Shown here one piece after another: positions 9,789 through 18,443 of a stretch of 64,000 nucleotides of DNA. The translations under genes and the position numbers were made by a program. Numbering within the stretch: position 1 is the first letter of the stretch; each line of letters opens with the position of its first letter. The DNA is from Torulaspora globosa (lineage: Eukaryota; Ascomycota; Saccharomycetes; Saccharomycetales; Saccharomycetaceae): the NCBI RefSeq assembly GCF_014133895.1, contig NC_050733.1, forward strand, positions 248,001 through 312,000, given 5' to 3'. The notes under the pieces were generated by a model. That model was not told the origin of the DNA and made no database searches. It saw only the letters and a program-made list of their open reading frames with translations.

Positions 9789-12700
9789 TCAAGAGTATAT
9801 CGACTGGTTTAACTTAAGAGATTGCGAGCTCTTTTCGGAATCACCGTCATCTTCGCGTATGCCACCGCCCATGAATTGGTCTGTCATATGGCTTCCTCCT
9901 GCGTTCGCTGCCTTCTTTGAAAACATGAGGCTGTTCAGTGAGCTAAAAGAGACGTTCTTCTTGTGCTTTCTGATCGGATGCGTTCTACTAGCCGTACTGC
10001 CCAAGCTATTGGTGCTGTTATTGCTCCTCAGATATAGTGATGGAGACCCGGAGGCTAATGTCGAATCACTCTTGGCAGAGGGCACGTCGCCGAGAAGCTG
10101 GTTTCTCTTGAACCTGTTGTAAGCCAATGAGGCATCAACCTGCGCAGCCTGCGTTTCATCGACGACATGGTGAGCGACATCCTGGTCGTTTAACCGAAGT
10201 TTTGGAACCGGTGAAGTGTGTGAGGTGGAATTTATCAATTGTGGAGAGTAGCCGCCCGACGCAGATCTCATCCCTAGACTTCGGTTGCCATTTGGCGGCA
10301 CGTAATTTTGCTGTATTCTGTCATCTGCATACGAAGGAGTTGATCCCTCAGATCCACCGTTGCTTCTTGCAACAGGAATAGCAAAATACCCGCCAATGCT
10401 ACCCTCTGAGTCAATACTTTTCGGTGAGTTTATGGCTGATATTGCATGGGCATTTACTCCCGGCAAAGATTGCGTTAAAGAAGTGTTCCTGTAATGTCGA
10501 CGATAACTGTCACCCACTGGAACCCCGCTGACGACAGGTGCCGTGTTCATAACCAGATTATTGCCAGGAGTGTCGCTCACAGAGGCCTGTGGTTGCTGTG
10601 GCTCCGCCGCTTGTTGTGATTGTTGGTGCAACTGCTGATGAACTAAGCTGATGGCACTGGAGCTGTCTGAACCTGGTGACATTCTTGGCGATGTAATGGG
10701 AGATGTCATATAGAGCGACGGCGGAATATGCCTGCGCTCGGCTACGGTAATCAAGTTACCGTTGTCATCGACTGCGGGAGTGTTGACTTTGGATCTATAG
10801 GCCGATATATCCAATGCAGAAGATGAAGCTGGTGAGTTCTGTAGTTGAATAAACTTTGGTCTTCCAGGCCTCTCTTTTTTGAAGGAGGAACCATCAACAT
10901 TCGAACCCTCTCCCAAAGTTGACATGCTTGGAGTGCTTGCGCTGCCCTTTGGAATAGACTTCACTCGAGTTTGCGCTTTGAGTACGCGTTCCTCGATGAA
11001 TTTCGATCTCTCCTCTGTGTTGTTGAAACTGGTCAAGTTTTTTAAATCGTGGATCCATTTCTTGAACAATCTGATTTCTTCTTCCGATGGGTTCGAAGAA
11101 GCTGGCCTAAACACCCAATTCACGGTTTTGTTTGTTTCTTGTCGAGCAGCTGCGTAGAATTGCTTCACCTCTTCTTGTTCTTCCGCTGTTTTTGGAGCTG
11201 ACTGTTTTGGCTTAGCTCCTTTCAATAACTTACCGAAAGCTGCCTTTTTCAATTTCTTTGGGCCGTCGTTTGATGGCGATGAAGTACCTGCAATATTTGT
11301 CAAGCTGCTCTTGGCCGAGCTGCTGATCTTCTGGAGATCGTTGAAGGTTGGTACGCCAACCAGAACAAACTTATTTTCCGAGGCTTCCATCAATACGCAG
11401 TCGTTCAACGAAATGCTCATAACGGGTATTAGAGATGTTTTGGCGGAGTTTTGCGAAGCAGTCGACACGTTCTGATGATCCTTCGTTTCTTCTGGCGGAT
11501 TAGTGACCTTGAAGAAGTTGCTGCTCTTGAACTCATGTAGATAGTTTGAGGTGAGCACAAAATAGCCCTTATTGTAATTCTTTAGATATTTCGATTTTTT
11601 GCTTAAGTAGCCAGCCCTGATGCATTTAGCGAGGGATGATTTCATTTGTGGGTAAATGATCTCGGACAACTTCCTTGCCGGTGGTACCGGGTCATTTGAC
11701 TTCCAGTTCAAAAGACATGTCGGGTGGTGAGATACAAAGTGATCCCATTCCAAAGCTGGTGGCCGCGAAAGCATACCCTGCTGCAACTCACGGCAGAGGT
11801 TCTTTATCATCAGGCGAGCCTCGGAATCTATCAGTGAGCAGTATTTTTGCAAAGCGTGCTGGACTTTTGAGTAGATGATTTTTTCGAGTTCCATACCAGA
11901 GCTTTGTAGATTGATGTAAGCTTCTTGAAGATAATTTTCCTCAAGCAGCTGACGTTTCAATTGTAAATCCAGTTGCAGCTTCAATAGATATGGGTCGTGT
12001 TTTGGTTTCAGCTGGTTGTTCTTCTTGTGCAACTTTATATGGTCCGACCCGTCAGACGAGAAATTGCTAGTGACAAACTTAACTGATGCGATGTATTTGT
12101 TCAAGAGCTGTCCCGTTATAGCCACATGCTCGTTGATATTAGTCTTGAAGTCGCCGTGCAAGTCCTTGATCTCCTTAATCTTCAACTGCAAGTCCTTGCG
12201 CAGATCCTCCATCTTTGGTATCACCGTAGTCGTGATTTCCTTGGAGATCTTGAATTGCTGGTGCGCTAGCGATACGTGGTACTTTTTCAAGATCACCTGT
12301 ATATCCTGGACCGAACCAGACCCAAACTTCATGAACCCTGAGGAGGCAGACGTGTCATCCGATTCTGCGGTTCTGACCGCTTGAAACTCGTTCTCCGCGT
12401 GATTCAACCCATTCTCGCCGACTCCCGCCGCACCCAGCGAGCTTTCCTGTTGTTTCTTCTGCGCCAAAGTGACCGGCTGCTGTTTCTTAGCGGGGCCTTT
12501 CGGAGCCAGCGGATCCACCAGCCTATTGGAGCCATCCTCCAGATCTGTCAGGAAGGGAAACTTCACTGCGCTCTTCAGCTGAAAGTTGATCCTGCCAAAC
12601 TGCTCCTGCGCATACGCCACCTCTCTCAGATACGCAATCAAGCCCTTCAGCACCTTCCTCCACTTGTAGAAACGATCCACGAGAATGTCGGTCGGATACT

Positions 12701-13076
12701 CCCTCACGAACTTCCCCTCCGCGGTATCCGCCTCTGCCGCGCCTCCAGACTCTCCAGCATCGATGCTAGACGGCTTGGGCACCGGCACGTCCACGTAGTA
12801 CGGAGATCTCGGGTCCCAACGGGGCAGAATGTGATCCTTGCTGCCCTTTGCGGAAGAAACCGCAGCCAAACTTATCCCACTAGACGCCTCAGACCGTACC
12901 TGGTTCCCAACAGTTGCAGAATCCGGCAGCAGCTCCAGCAAATACGAATCATTCGAATGGATCGACGCCCCATCGTTCTCCTGTCCAAAACCACCAGACG
13001 GCATCCGATCCGCACCACGAGACCCCATATCGACTCCCGATTGACTCTCCCCTCCCAACCTAAAGTAATCAGACAT
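9789..13076 (-). CDS. ASK10: Ask10/Rgc1 PH-domain regulator of the Fps1 glycerol channel
   Basis: The 1095-aa product is the single ancestor-like copy of the paralogs Ask10 (YGR097W) and Rgc1 (YPR115W), which bind and open the aquaglyceroporin Fps1 and are controlled by Hog1 and Slt2. An N-terminal helical/BAR-like region covers about 150-450. A PH domain lies at about 488-680 (start AGYLSKKSKYLK, end near KKWIHDLKNL). A long low-complexity Ser/Gln-rich tail follows, with many SP/TP sites. The frame extends 19 codons upstream to a TTG; the ATG at 13076 gives the expected MSDYF start. The N-terminal third is notably GC-rich. The name ASK10 stands for both paralogs. Confidence 0.93.
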   Translation of the reverse strand: MSDYFRLGGESQSGVDMGSRGADRMPSGGFGQENDGASIHSNDSYLLELLPDSATVGNQVRSEASSGISLAAVSSAKGSKDHILPRWDPRSPYYVDVPVPKPSSIDAGESGGAAEADTAEGKFVREYPTDILVDRFYKWRKVLKGLIAYLREVAYAQEQFGRINFQLKSAVKFPFLTDLEDGSNRLVDPLAPKGPAKKQQPVTLAQKKQQESSLGAAGVGENGLNHAENEFQAVRTAESDDTSASSGFMKFGSGSVQDIQVILKKYHVSLAHQQFKISKEITTTVIPKMEDLRKDLQLKIKEIKDLHGDFKTNINEHVAITGQLLNKYIASVKFVTSNFSSDGSDHIKLHKKNNQLKPKHDPYLLKLQLDLQLKRQLLEENYLQEAYINLQSSGMELEKIIYSKVQHALQKYCSLIDSEARLMIKNLCRELQQGMLSRPPALEWDHFVSHHPTCLLNWKSNDPVPPARKLSEIIYPQMKSSLAKCIRAGYLSKKSKYLKNYNKGYFVLTSNYLHEFKSSNFFKVTNPPEETKDHQNVSTASQNSAKTSLIPVMSISLNDCVLMEASENKFVLVGVPTFNDLQKISSSAKSSLTNIAGTSSPSNDGPKKLKKAAFGKLLKGAKPKQSAPKTAEEQEEVKQFYAAARQETNKTVNWVFRPASSNPSEEEIRLFKKWIHDLKNLTSFNNTEERSKFIEERVLKAQTRVKSIPKGSASTPSMSTLGEGSNVDGSSFKKERPGRPKFIQLQNSPASSSALDISAYRSKVNTPAVDDNGNLITVAERRHIPPSLYMTSPITSPRMSPGSDSSSAISLVHQQLHQQSQQAAEPQQPQASVSDTPGNNLVMNTAPVVSGVPVGDSYRRHYRNTSLTQSLPGVNAHAISAINSPKSIDSEGSIGGYFAIPVARSNGGSEGSTPSYADDRIQQNYVPPNGNRSLGMRSASGGYSPQLINSTSHTSPVPKLRLNDQDVAHHVVDETQAAQVDASLAYNRFKRNQLLGDVPSAKSDSTLASGSPSLYLRSNNSTNSLGSTASRTHPIRKHKKNVSFSSLNSLMFSKKAANAGGSHMTDQFMGGGIREDDGDSEKSSQSLKLNQSIYS

Positions 13077-13431
13077 CCTGTAGCACCGAAAAGCTAGTTC
13101 GAACACCAAAGAGTGCCCACCTGGGTGTATCAACTGATTGATCTTAAAGGTCTATATTTTTATATAGCGCGCACTGTAGCAACTGAAAAATTTCAACTCC
13201 AGAGAGCTCGAAACCTTCAAATGCTGGCAAAGAGTCACCTAGATTGGTCTCAGGCCGCTGGCAACCTGCTCGTAGTGCGGTGCGATGCCCATTGGCAGTT
13301 CCGCAGCTTCTTGGAATCGAATCGCACCACATTGTGCGGTGGCACACCACGCGATGTGGGTCGCCGAACAATAGAAGAGGGTGGTGCCCTGGATGCGGTG
13401 TAAAAATCCGATATTTAAGCTATCGAGCCAG
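13077..13431 (-). promoter_or_regulatory. ASK10 promoter and YPR114W 3' flank
   Basis: A good TATA element (TATATAAAA on the - strand) lies at 13158-13166, about 85 bp upstream of the ASK10 ATG. The rest of the 355 bp is the 3' flank of the preceding gene. Open frames crossing it lack support. Confidence 0.5.
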
Positions 13432-14316
13432 TTACTGGCCTGGCGGAGTGCCTTTCTTGGTGATGGTCTTGAAAGCGATCGAGATCATGGTGGAAAACCA
13501 CACGAGATTGAGCACGTCCAGCACGAGGTTGCCGAGCACGATGATGGCGGTCTCGAGCTCGAGGAAGCGTGCGTCGTGGCGCACCTGGTAGAAGTCGTAG
13601 ACCAGCTTGCCGATTTGGAACCAGCCCCAGCAGATCCGGGCGCCGAAGAACGTCACAAGAAGCACGAGGTTGTTGGCGGTCTTCACGCAGCTCAGCAGCG
13701 GACTGGCGCGGCGGAAGTATCTGACCGCGAACCAGCGGACGTTGAGGAACGGGTTCGAGAGCTCGAACAGCAGGAACACCGGCGCGTAGTACTGGATGTA
13801 GGGCTTCAGGCCGATGCAGAACACCAGCGTCGAGACGACCGCATGCAGCACAAAGGGCAGCGTCGAGTAGAACACCGAGATGTAGATGTCCCACAGAAAG
13901 TACCCGATCGCAAACACACACACGATCTCCGTGTCGCGGTGGCTCGTAAAGATACGGTCCGCCGCGGTCGGGTACTCGCTCTTGTAGTTCTGCGAGACCA
14001 GACACTCAAAACACACGTAGAGCACCACAATGCTCTGCACAAACGACACAAAGTGCACCGAGCTCTGGATGACGAGCTTGCGTCTCCGATCGCGGTCGTC
14101 TGGGTGCATCCAGCGCGCCGCTGGTGGGAAAACCACCCATTTGCCCAGCAAGAAGCACGTCTGGTAGAACAGTGCCACGTAGACGATCGAATGCAAGTTC
14201 GACAGGATCGGTTGCGACACGATCCAGTTCCGCTCCGACAAAAAGGGCACCACATGCGTCTGTATCACCGCGGGACTGGGCAATTCCAGCAGAAAGTTCT
14301 TCAACCAGCTCAACAT
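13432..14316 (-). CDS. YPR114W: TLC-domain multispanning membrane protein (YPR114W ortholog)
   Basis: The 294-aa protein has about six to eight hydrophobic segments and the layout of the TRAM/LAG1/CLN8 (TLC) domain family: LVIQSSVHFVSFVQSIVVLY, then IFTSHRDTEIVCVFAIGYF, then further spans. TLC proteins act on or sense lipids in ER/Golgi membranes; this member has no defined role. It lacks the full ceramide-synthase motif with paired histidines, so I do not call it a ceramide synthase. It matches YPR114W (about 315 aa) in type and position beside RGC1. Codon third positions are strongly G/C. A TATATATAAG element lies about 50 bp upstream near 14370. Confidence 0.85.
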   Translation of the reverse strand: MLSWLKNFLLELPSPAVIQTHVVPFLSERNWIVSQPILSNLHSIVYVALFYQTCFLLGKWVVFPPAARWMHPDDRDRRRKLVIQSSVHFVSFVQSIVVLYVCFECLVSQNYKSEYPTAADRIFTSHRDTEIVCVFAIGYFLWDIYISVFYSTLPFVLHAVVSTLVFCIGLKPYIQYYAPVFLLFELSNPFLNVRWFAVRYFRRASPLLSCVKTANNLVLLVTFFGARICWGWFQIGKLVYDFYQVRHDARFLELETAIIVLGNLVLDVLNLVWFSTMISIAFKTITKKGTPPGQ

Positions 14317-14510
14317 TACGATCCACAGCCAATTCAGCTCCTCAGAGACCTCAATCGCAGCCAGATCTCTCTATATATAAGACTGTCGTCGACTGATAAA
14401 TTTATGACGTGCACATTTTTCGAGCCTAAGAAAAAAAAGCCTAATAGATATATATACTCAACAGATAGAGCAGAATTGGAGGCTCGTTAAGCTAGCTTAC
14501 GTATCGTTCA

Positions 14511-15557
14511 TTATTTAGAGGTGTCGACGACGTATCTGCCGACGATCTGGCCCTTTTCCATCTTTTCGTAGATCTCCGGCAAGGTCGAGAGGCCGACGAT
14601 CTTGATGGGGGAGCGGACGAGGCCTCTGGTGAAGAAGTCGAGCGCCTCTCTGGTGTCTGCCCTGTTTCCGACGTAGGAGCCGACGATGGAGACAGACTTG
14701 ACGACCTGGTTGAACACCTCGGACTTGCAGTAGGCGTTGGCTGGCAGCCCGACTAGCACAACGGTACCGTTGGCCCTGGCGTATCTGGTGGAGGCGGAGA
14801 TGGCAGCCTCAGACACAGACACGTTGATGACGCCGTGGGCGCCGCCGTTGGTGGCGGAGATCACCTCGGCGATCACGTCCTTGCTCTTGGTGAAGTCGAT
14901 GAAGTACTCGCCGCCCAGTTTCTTGAACAGCTGCTCCTTCTCCTCGCCGCCGTCGATGCCGAGCACCCGGTAGCCCATCGCCTTGGCGTACTGGACGGCC
15001 AGCGAGCCCAGCCCGCCGGAGGCGCCCGAGATGGCGACCCACTCGCCCGCACGCAGGTTCGCAGACTTCAACGCCTTGTACACGGTGATACCGGCACACA
15101 GGATGGGGGCCACCTCGGCCAAGTCGGTGCCGGCGGGGATTCTGGCCGCCTGCACCGCGTCAGCGGTCGCGTACTGCTGGAACGACCCGTCGTGCGTGTA
15201 CCCGGAGAGGTCCGCGCTGGGGCAGTTCGACTCGTTCGCCTTCTCGCAGTACTCGCACGCCATGCACGACCCGTTCAGCCACTTGATCCCGGCAAAGTCG
15301 CCGATCTCCCACCCCTTCACCAGCGAGCCCTTGGCGACCACCACGCCGGCGCCCTCGTGTCCGCCGACCAAAGGCAGCTTCGTGGGCAACGGCCAGTCGC
15401 CCTTCCACGCGTGCAGGTCCGTGTGGCACACGCCTGAGTACTTGACGTTGATCAGGATCTCGTTGGGCTTGGGCTCGGGCACGGGGATATCCTTGTACTG
15501 CAGCTCACCGCCGTTCTTCTCGAAAATGACTGCCTTCTGCGTCTTTGGGAGTGACAT
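14511..15557 (-). CDS. ADH: Alcohol dehydrogenase, cytosolic Adh1-type
   Basis: The 348-aa zinc alcohol dehydrogenase interconverts acetaldehyde and ethanol with NAD(H). Catalytic zinc ligands are Cys44, His67 and Cys154; structural zinc ligands are Cys98, Cys101, Cys104 and Cys112; the Rossmann motif GASGGLGS is at about 178-185. Length and N terminus ([12 protein letters not shown]) are those of Adh1/Adh2. An in-frame upstream extension of 44 codons starts at GTG and overlaps the TATA region, so it is not a mitochondrial presequence. Codon choice is very uniform and C/G-ending, typical of a highly expressed gene. S. cerevisiae has no ADH between YPR114W and PIS1, so this copy is locally inserted or was lost there. 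Orthology to a particular ADH is not settled. Confidence 0.95.
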   Translation of the reverse strand: MSLPKTQKAVIFEKNGGELQYKDIPVPEPKPNEILINVKYSGVCHTDLHAWKGDWPLPTKLPLVGGHEGAGVVVAKGSLVKGWEIGDFAGIKWLNGSCMACEYCEKANESNCPSADLSGYTHDGSFQQYATADAVQAARIPAGTDLAEVAPILCAGITVYKALKSANLRAGEWVAISGASGGLGSLAVQYAKAMGYRVLGIDGGEEKEQLFKKLGGEYFIDFTKSKDVIAEVISATNGGAHGVINVSVSEAAISASTRYARANGTVVLVGLPANAYCKSEVFNQVVKSVSIVGSYVGNRADTREALDFFTRGLVRSPIKIVGLSTLPEIYEKMEKGQIVGRYVVDTSK

Positions 15558-15935
15558 GGGAACGATAATAATAGCTAATGATATCAGATAACAAAGTGAA
15601 TACAACCACCTCTGATGATTTTTCTTTCCCGTCTCTGGTCCAGCCTCTGTCGCGACAGGCGTCCCCCTTATATACAACCCGGATAGCACTGCCAGCCCGC
15701 CAGCCCCTCTCGCATCTGCTTACACATCGATCCCCACTTTCCCTCGATGATGCCGAGGTCATTCAACCCAACAATCGCTTGCGTTGTTTCGATATTAATT
15801 ACTGACGCCACTAATTTAATTACTGGCGCGCCGAACGCCCGAGCCCGTCTTAAGGCCTGGCGACCCATCGGAGAAGTGGAAGCACACGTTGCCATGTATA
15901 GTCTGTTGAGCTGTGTAGAAGGAGGTAGATGCTAG
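15558..15935 (-). promoter_or_regulatory. ADH promoter
   Basis: This is upstream DNA of the ADH gene. A TATATAAG box (- strand) is at 15667-15674, about 110 bp before the ATG. Two CCCCT stress-response-like elements flank it, within 15663-15668 and at 15704-15708. The distal part is the 3' flank of PIS1. The factor assignments are inferred from consensus matches only. Confidence 0.5.
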
Positions 15936-16583
15936 CTACATACGTTTGAGACGCTCGCTGGCGTCGCGGGCGTCGACCGTGGCCAGGATCACCGCAGCAC
16001 GGCGCAGTTGCACCACGTTGGCGACCTGCTTGAACAGATATCCCGGAACACACACCGCCACGAGCACCGCGCCGACCCTGGCGAACCGCTCGAACCCGTA
16101 CAGATACAGTCCCATGTAGAACACCTCGTTGAACGCACACACCGTGAACAGCACGTCTCTGCGCGTGTAGTACCAGTGCAGCAGCCGCGACGAGTCGCGG
16201 CTCACCTGCTTGTGCGACTCGCTGCCGGCGCTCAGGCTCGCGTACATGTGCATGTAGTGGCTCGCAAGGTCCAGCGAGATCAGCAGCTGGAACACCACGC
16301 ACCACTGCGGATACACCACCGCGAGGAAGCAGGTCAGACTCGCCGTCGCACACCGGTCCGTCACCATGTCGAGCACCGCGCCGACCCGGCTCACCTGGTT
16401 GTATTTGCGTGCCATTGTCCCGTCAACAGCGTCCAGCAGACACGACACCCCGTACACGCAGCTGGTGAACACCGGGTGCTCCCGCATGCTGAACAGCGAC
16501 ACCACCGCGGTCGCCACCCGCAGGTACCCGATCTGGTTCGGGATGTACCACAGCACCGTCTGGCTCGTCACTCGCTCGCCCAT
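15936..16583 (-). CDS. PIS1: Phosphatidylinositol synthase Pis1
   Basis: The enzyme makes phosphatidylinositol from CDP-diacylglycerol and myo-inositol in the ER membrane and is essential in yeast. The 215-aa product (220 in S. cerevisiae) has the full CDP-alcohol phosphotransferase signature D-G-x2-A-R-x8-G-x3-D-x3-D: Asp54, Gly55, Ala58, Arg59, Gly68, Asp72 and Asp76. Several membrane spans follow. The start is an ATG preceded by a TATA box. It is tandem with TPC1, whose stop codon lies only 79 bp upstream. Position next to YPR114W (apart from ADH) matches YPR113W. Codons are GC-rich like its neighbours. Confidence 0.95.
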   Translation of the reverse strand: MGERVTSQTVLWYIPNQIGYLRVATAVVSLFSMREHPVFTSCVYGVSCLLDAVDGTMARKYNQVSRVGAVLDMVTDRCATASLTCFLAVVYPQWCVVFQLLISLDLASHYMHMYASLSAGSESHKQVSRDSSRLLHWYYTRRDVLFTVCAFNEVFYMGLYLYGFERFARVGAVLVAVCVPGYLFKQVANVVQLRRAAVILATVDARDASERLKRM

Positions 16584-16636
16584 TGCTGCTTTGGCCAGCT
16601 ACCGAGCCACCTCTAGAGTCGTCCAACCTGGGCCTG

Positions 16637-16669
16637 CTTATATACCGTCGCTGTAAGCGCGGTTACCCG
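16637..16669 (-). promoter_or_regulatory. PIS1 TATA box and Reb1-type site
   Basis: TATATAAG (- strand) is at 16637-16644, 54 bp before the PIS1 ATG. TTACCCG, the Reb1 core, is at 16663-16669 and overlaps the TPC1 stop codon. In a tandem pair this close, a Reb1 site could both end TPC1 transcription and open the PIS1 promoter; that role is inference. Confidence 0.45.
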
Positions 16670-17574
16670 CCCGCAAGCGACATCAACCACTGGTAAGCCC
16701 ATAGACTGATAGCGGTGCTGGGGACGCTCTTAATGAGCGCCATTGAGAGGCCCTGGTAGAGTGCCGGGACGCCCTCACGGCGGGCGATGTGCGCGGCGAC
16801 CGCCAGCAGCGTGCGGCGGCGGTAGCTCTTGTAGACGGCGGAGTGATGGGCCAGGTGCTGGGCGTTGCTCAGCAGCATGCGTCTGCGGGCGGTGTCGAGC
16901 GGGAAGGTGGCGAGCTTGGAGACGACGCCGGCCAGCGGGCTGGCGGCAGCGCCGAGGGCGCTGGCCTCCCAGCCGGGGCCGCAGCGCTCGGCGAAGATCT
17001 TGACGGTCTCGTAGGTGCAGAACAGCACCGAGGTGGCGAGCGTGATGGTGGCGATCGACGAGACGCAGCCCTTGAAGAGGCCGCGCCAGCCGTCCTCGGC
17101 GCAGATCTGTCTCGCTGCGGCACGCAGCGTCGACAGCTCGGCGCTGCGGTTGGCGACCAGCCTGGTGCGCAGCACGTCGAAGGGGTACGACGCCAGCGAG
17201 CTCGACATGCCGGCGAGCGCGCCGACCACCAGACTGTGCAGCTGGTCGCTCCAGCGGAGCGGGCTCAGCGTCTTGTTGTAGAGCGAGTACGTGCTGAACT
17301 GCACGCCGCCGTATACCACGTACAGCAGCGAGCCGGGGACGTTGCCCTTCCACAGGCCTCGCAGGCCCTCGCGACACGCAATCTGCCTGGCGACCGCGAC
17401 CACCCCGGCGCTGCCGTGCAGCGGGTCGCCCTTGGGCGTTATCTGCAGTCGTATCTTGACGGTATCCATGGGAGCGGTCGCAAAACGGGCGACCAGGCCG
17501 GAGGCAGACCCTGAGAGCAGGCTGGCTAGCAGTTTCGCATCTTCGCCCTTGCGAAGATGGTCCCTGTGGTCCAT
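16663..17574 (-). CDS. TPC1: Mitochondrial thiamine pyrophosphate carrier Tpc1
   Basis: The 303-aa member of the mitochondrial carrier family shows three tandem repeats, each with the Px[DE]xx[KR] signature: APMDTVKIRLQ, YPFDVLRTRLV and FPLDTARRRML. Tpc1 imports thiamine pyrophosphate into the matrix. The identification as Tpc1 among carriers rests on position (YGR096W lies between ASK10 and RRP46) and on length (314 in S. cerevisiae). The open frame starts at a GTG; the first ATG at 17574 gives MDHRDHLRKGED. It is divergent from RRP46 with about 117 bp between starts. Third positions are extremely GC-rich, which creates long antisense shadow frames. Confidence 0.88.
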   Translation of the reverse strand: MDHRDHLRKGEDAKLLASLLSGSASGLVARFATAPMDTVKIRLQITPKGDPLHGSAGVVAVARQIACREGLRGLWKGNVPGSLLYVVYGGVQFSTYSLYNKTLSPLRWSDQLHSLVVGALAGMSSSLASYPFDVLRTRLVANRSAELSTLRAAARQICAEDGWRGLFKGCVSSIATITLATSVLFCTYETVKIFAERCGPGWEASALGAAASPLAGVVSKLATFPLDTARRRMLLSNAQHLAHHSAVYKSYRRRTLLAVAAHIARREGVPALYQGLSMALIKSVPSTAISLWAYQWLMSLAGG

Positions 17575-17632
17575 CGTTGCGTAGCACCCTGCTGCGCAAT
17601 GCTGCTCATCAGTTATAACCACATAGCTAAGT

Positions 17633-17641
17633 AAAAAATTT
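17633..17641 (+). promoter_or_regulatory. RRPE-like element upstream of RRP46
   Basis: AAAAAATTT matches the rRNA-processing element common before ribosome-biogenesis genes. It lies about 50 bp before the RRP46 ATG in the short divergent TPC1/RRP46 interval. Assignment is by consensus only. Confidence 0.4.
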
Positions 17642-17691
17642 GACCACTATCGCACCCATAGTGGTATCGCAGAAAGCCAAGCCAGAGGACC

Positions 17692-18384
17692 ATGACCACT
17701 CGCAGCGCCTCGCTGGGACTGCTCACGAACGTTGACGGCTCTTCGCAGTTCGAGTGGCAAGATACGAAAGTTGTGTGCTCCGTGACGGGCCCTGTGGAGC
17801 CGAAGGCTAGACAAGAGTTGGCGACTAGATTGGCTCTGGAGGTGATTGTGCGTCCAGCTAGAGGAGTGCCCAACACCCGCGAAAAGCTGATCGAAGATAG
17901 GCTGCGTGCTGTGCTGACGCCGTTGATAGTCTGCGAGAAGTATCCGAGACAGCTGTGCCAGATTACGTGCCAGATCCTGGAGGCAGGCGAGGATGAGAGC
18001 GAGTTTTCTGTTAAGGAGCTGAGCTGCTGCGTCAATGCGTCTTTCCTTGCGCTGCTGGATGCTCAGGTTGCGTTGCGCAGCTTCTGCGCCAGCGTGCCGT
18101 TGGCGATCCTGAGAGATTGTAACGAATTGGTTGTTGTTCCATCTGCCCAGCAATTGCAGGTTTCCCTCTCGACTCACAGTGTGGCGCTGGAGCTCGTAGC
18201 GGGCGCAAAGACGGTCCAGAGCGTGTTGCTGCTCGACAGCAACGGGGACTTCACGGAGGACGACCTGTTCAGGGTTCTGCAGCTTGCAGAGCAGAACTGC
18301 CTTGAACTGGCGCAGTTCTTGAGGAAGACAGTCGCAGAGAAGATCACGAACGAAGTGGTACGAACCGAGGTGGTCGAAAGTTAA
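17692..18384 (+). CDS. RRP46: Exosome core subunit Rrp46
   Basis: The 230-aa RNase PH-like protein is a catalytically inert ring subunit of the RNA exosome, which processes 5.8S rRNA and snoRNAs and degrades RNA in the nucleus and cytoplasm. The RNase PH fold begins at once (SLGLLTNVDGSSQFEWQDTK) with the conserved GPVEPK turn near residues 34-39. Length is 223 in S. cerevisiae. Position between TPC1 and VAS1 matches YGR095C. It converges on VAS1 with 59 bp between stops. Confidence 0.94.
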   Translation: MTTRSASLGLLTNVDGSSQFEWQDTKVVCSVTGPVEPKARQELATRLALEVIVRPARGVPNTREKLIEDRLRAVLTPLIVCEKYPRQLCQITCQILEAGEDESEFSVKELSCCVNASFLALLDAQVALRSFCASVPLAILRDCNELVVVPSAQQLQVSLSTHSVALELVAGAKTVQSVLLLDSNGDFTEDDLFRVLQLAEQNCLELAQFLRKTVAEKITNEVVRTEVVES

Positions 18385-18443
18385 ATGTTATATCAATGAT
18401 CTATAGCATAATGAGCGTTGTATACAATTTAAGCAGTACGTTT

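Noticed and set aside
15558..15689. A 44-codon N-terminal extension of ADH that might be a mitochondrial presequence
   Set aside because: It begins at GTG, overlaps the TATA box and stress elements, and the ATG at 15557 gives the standard cytosolic Adh1 N terminus.
16775..17599. Long open frames antisense or out of frame in the TPC1, PIS1 and ADH region
   Set aside because: They are side effects of very GC-rich third positions. The encoded strings are Arg/Ala-rich without domains, and the real genes are certain.
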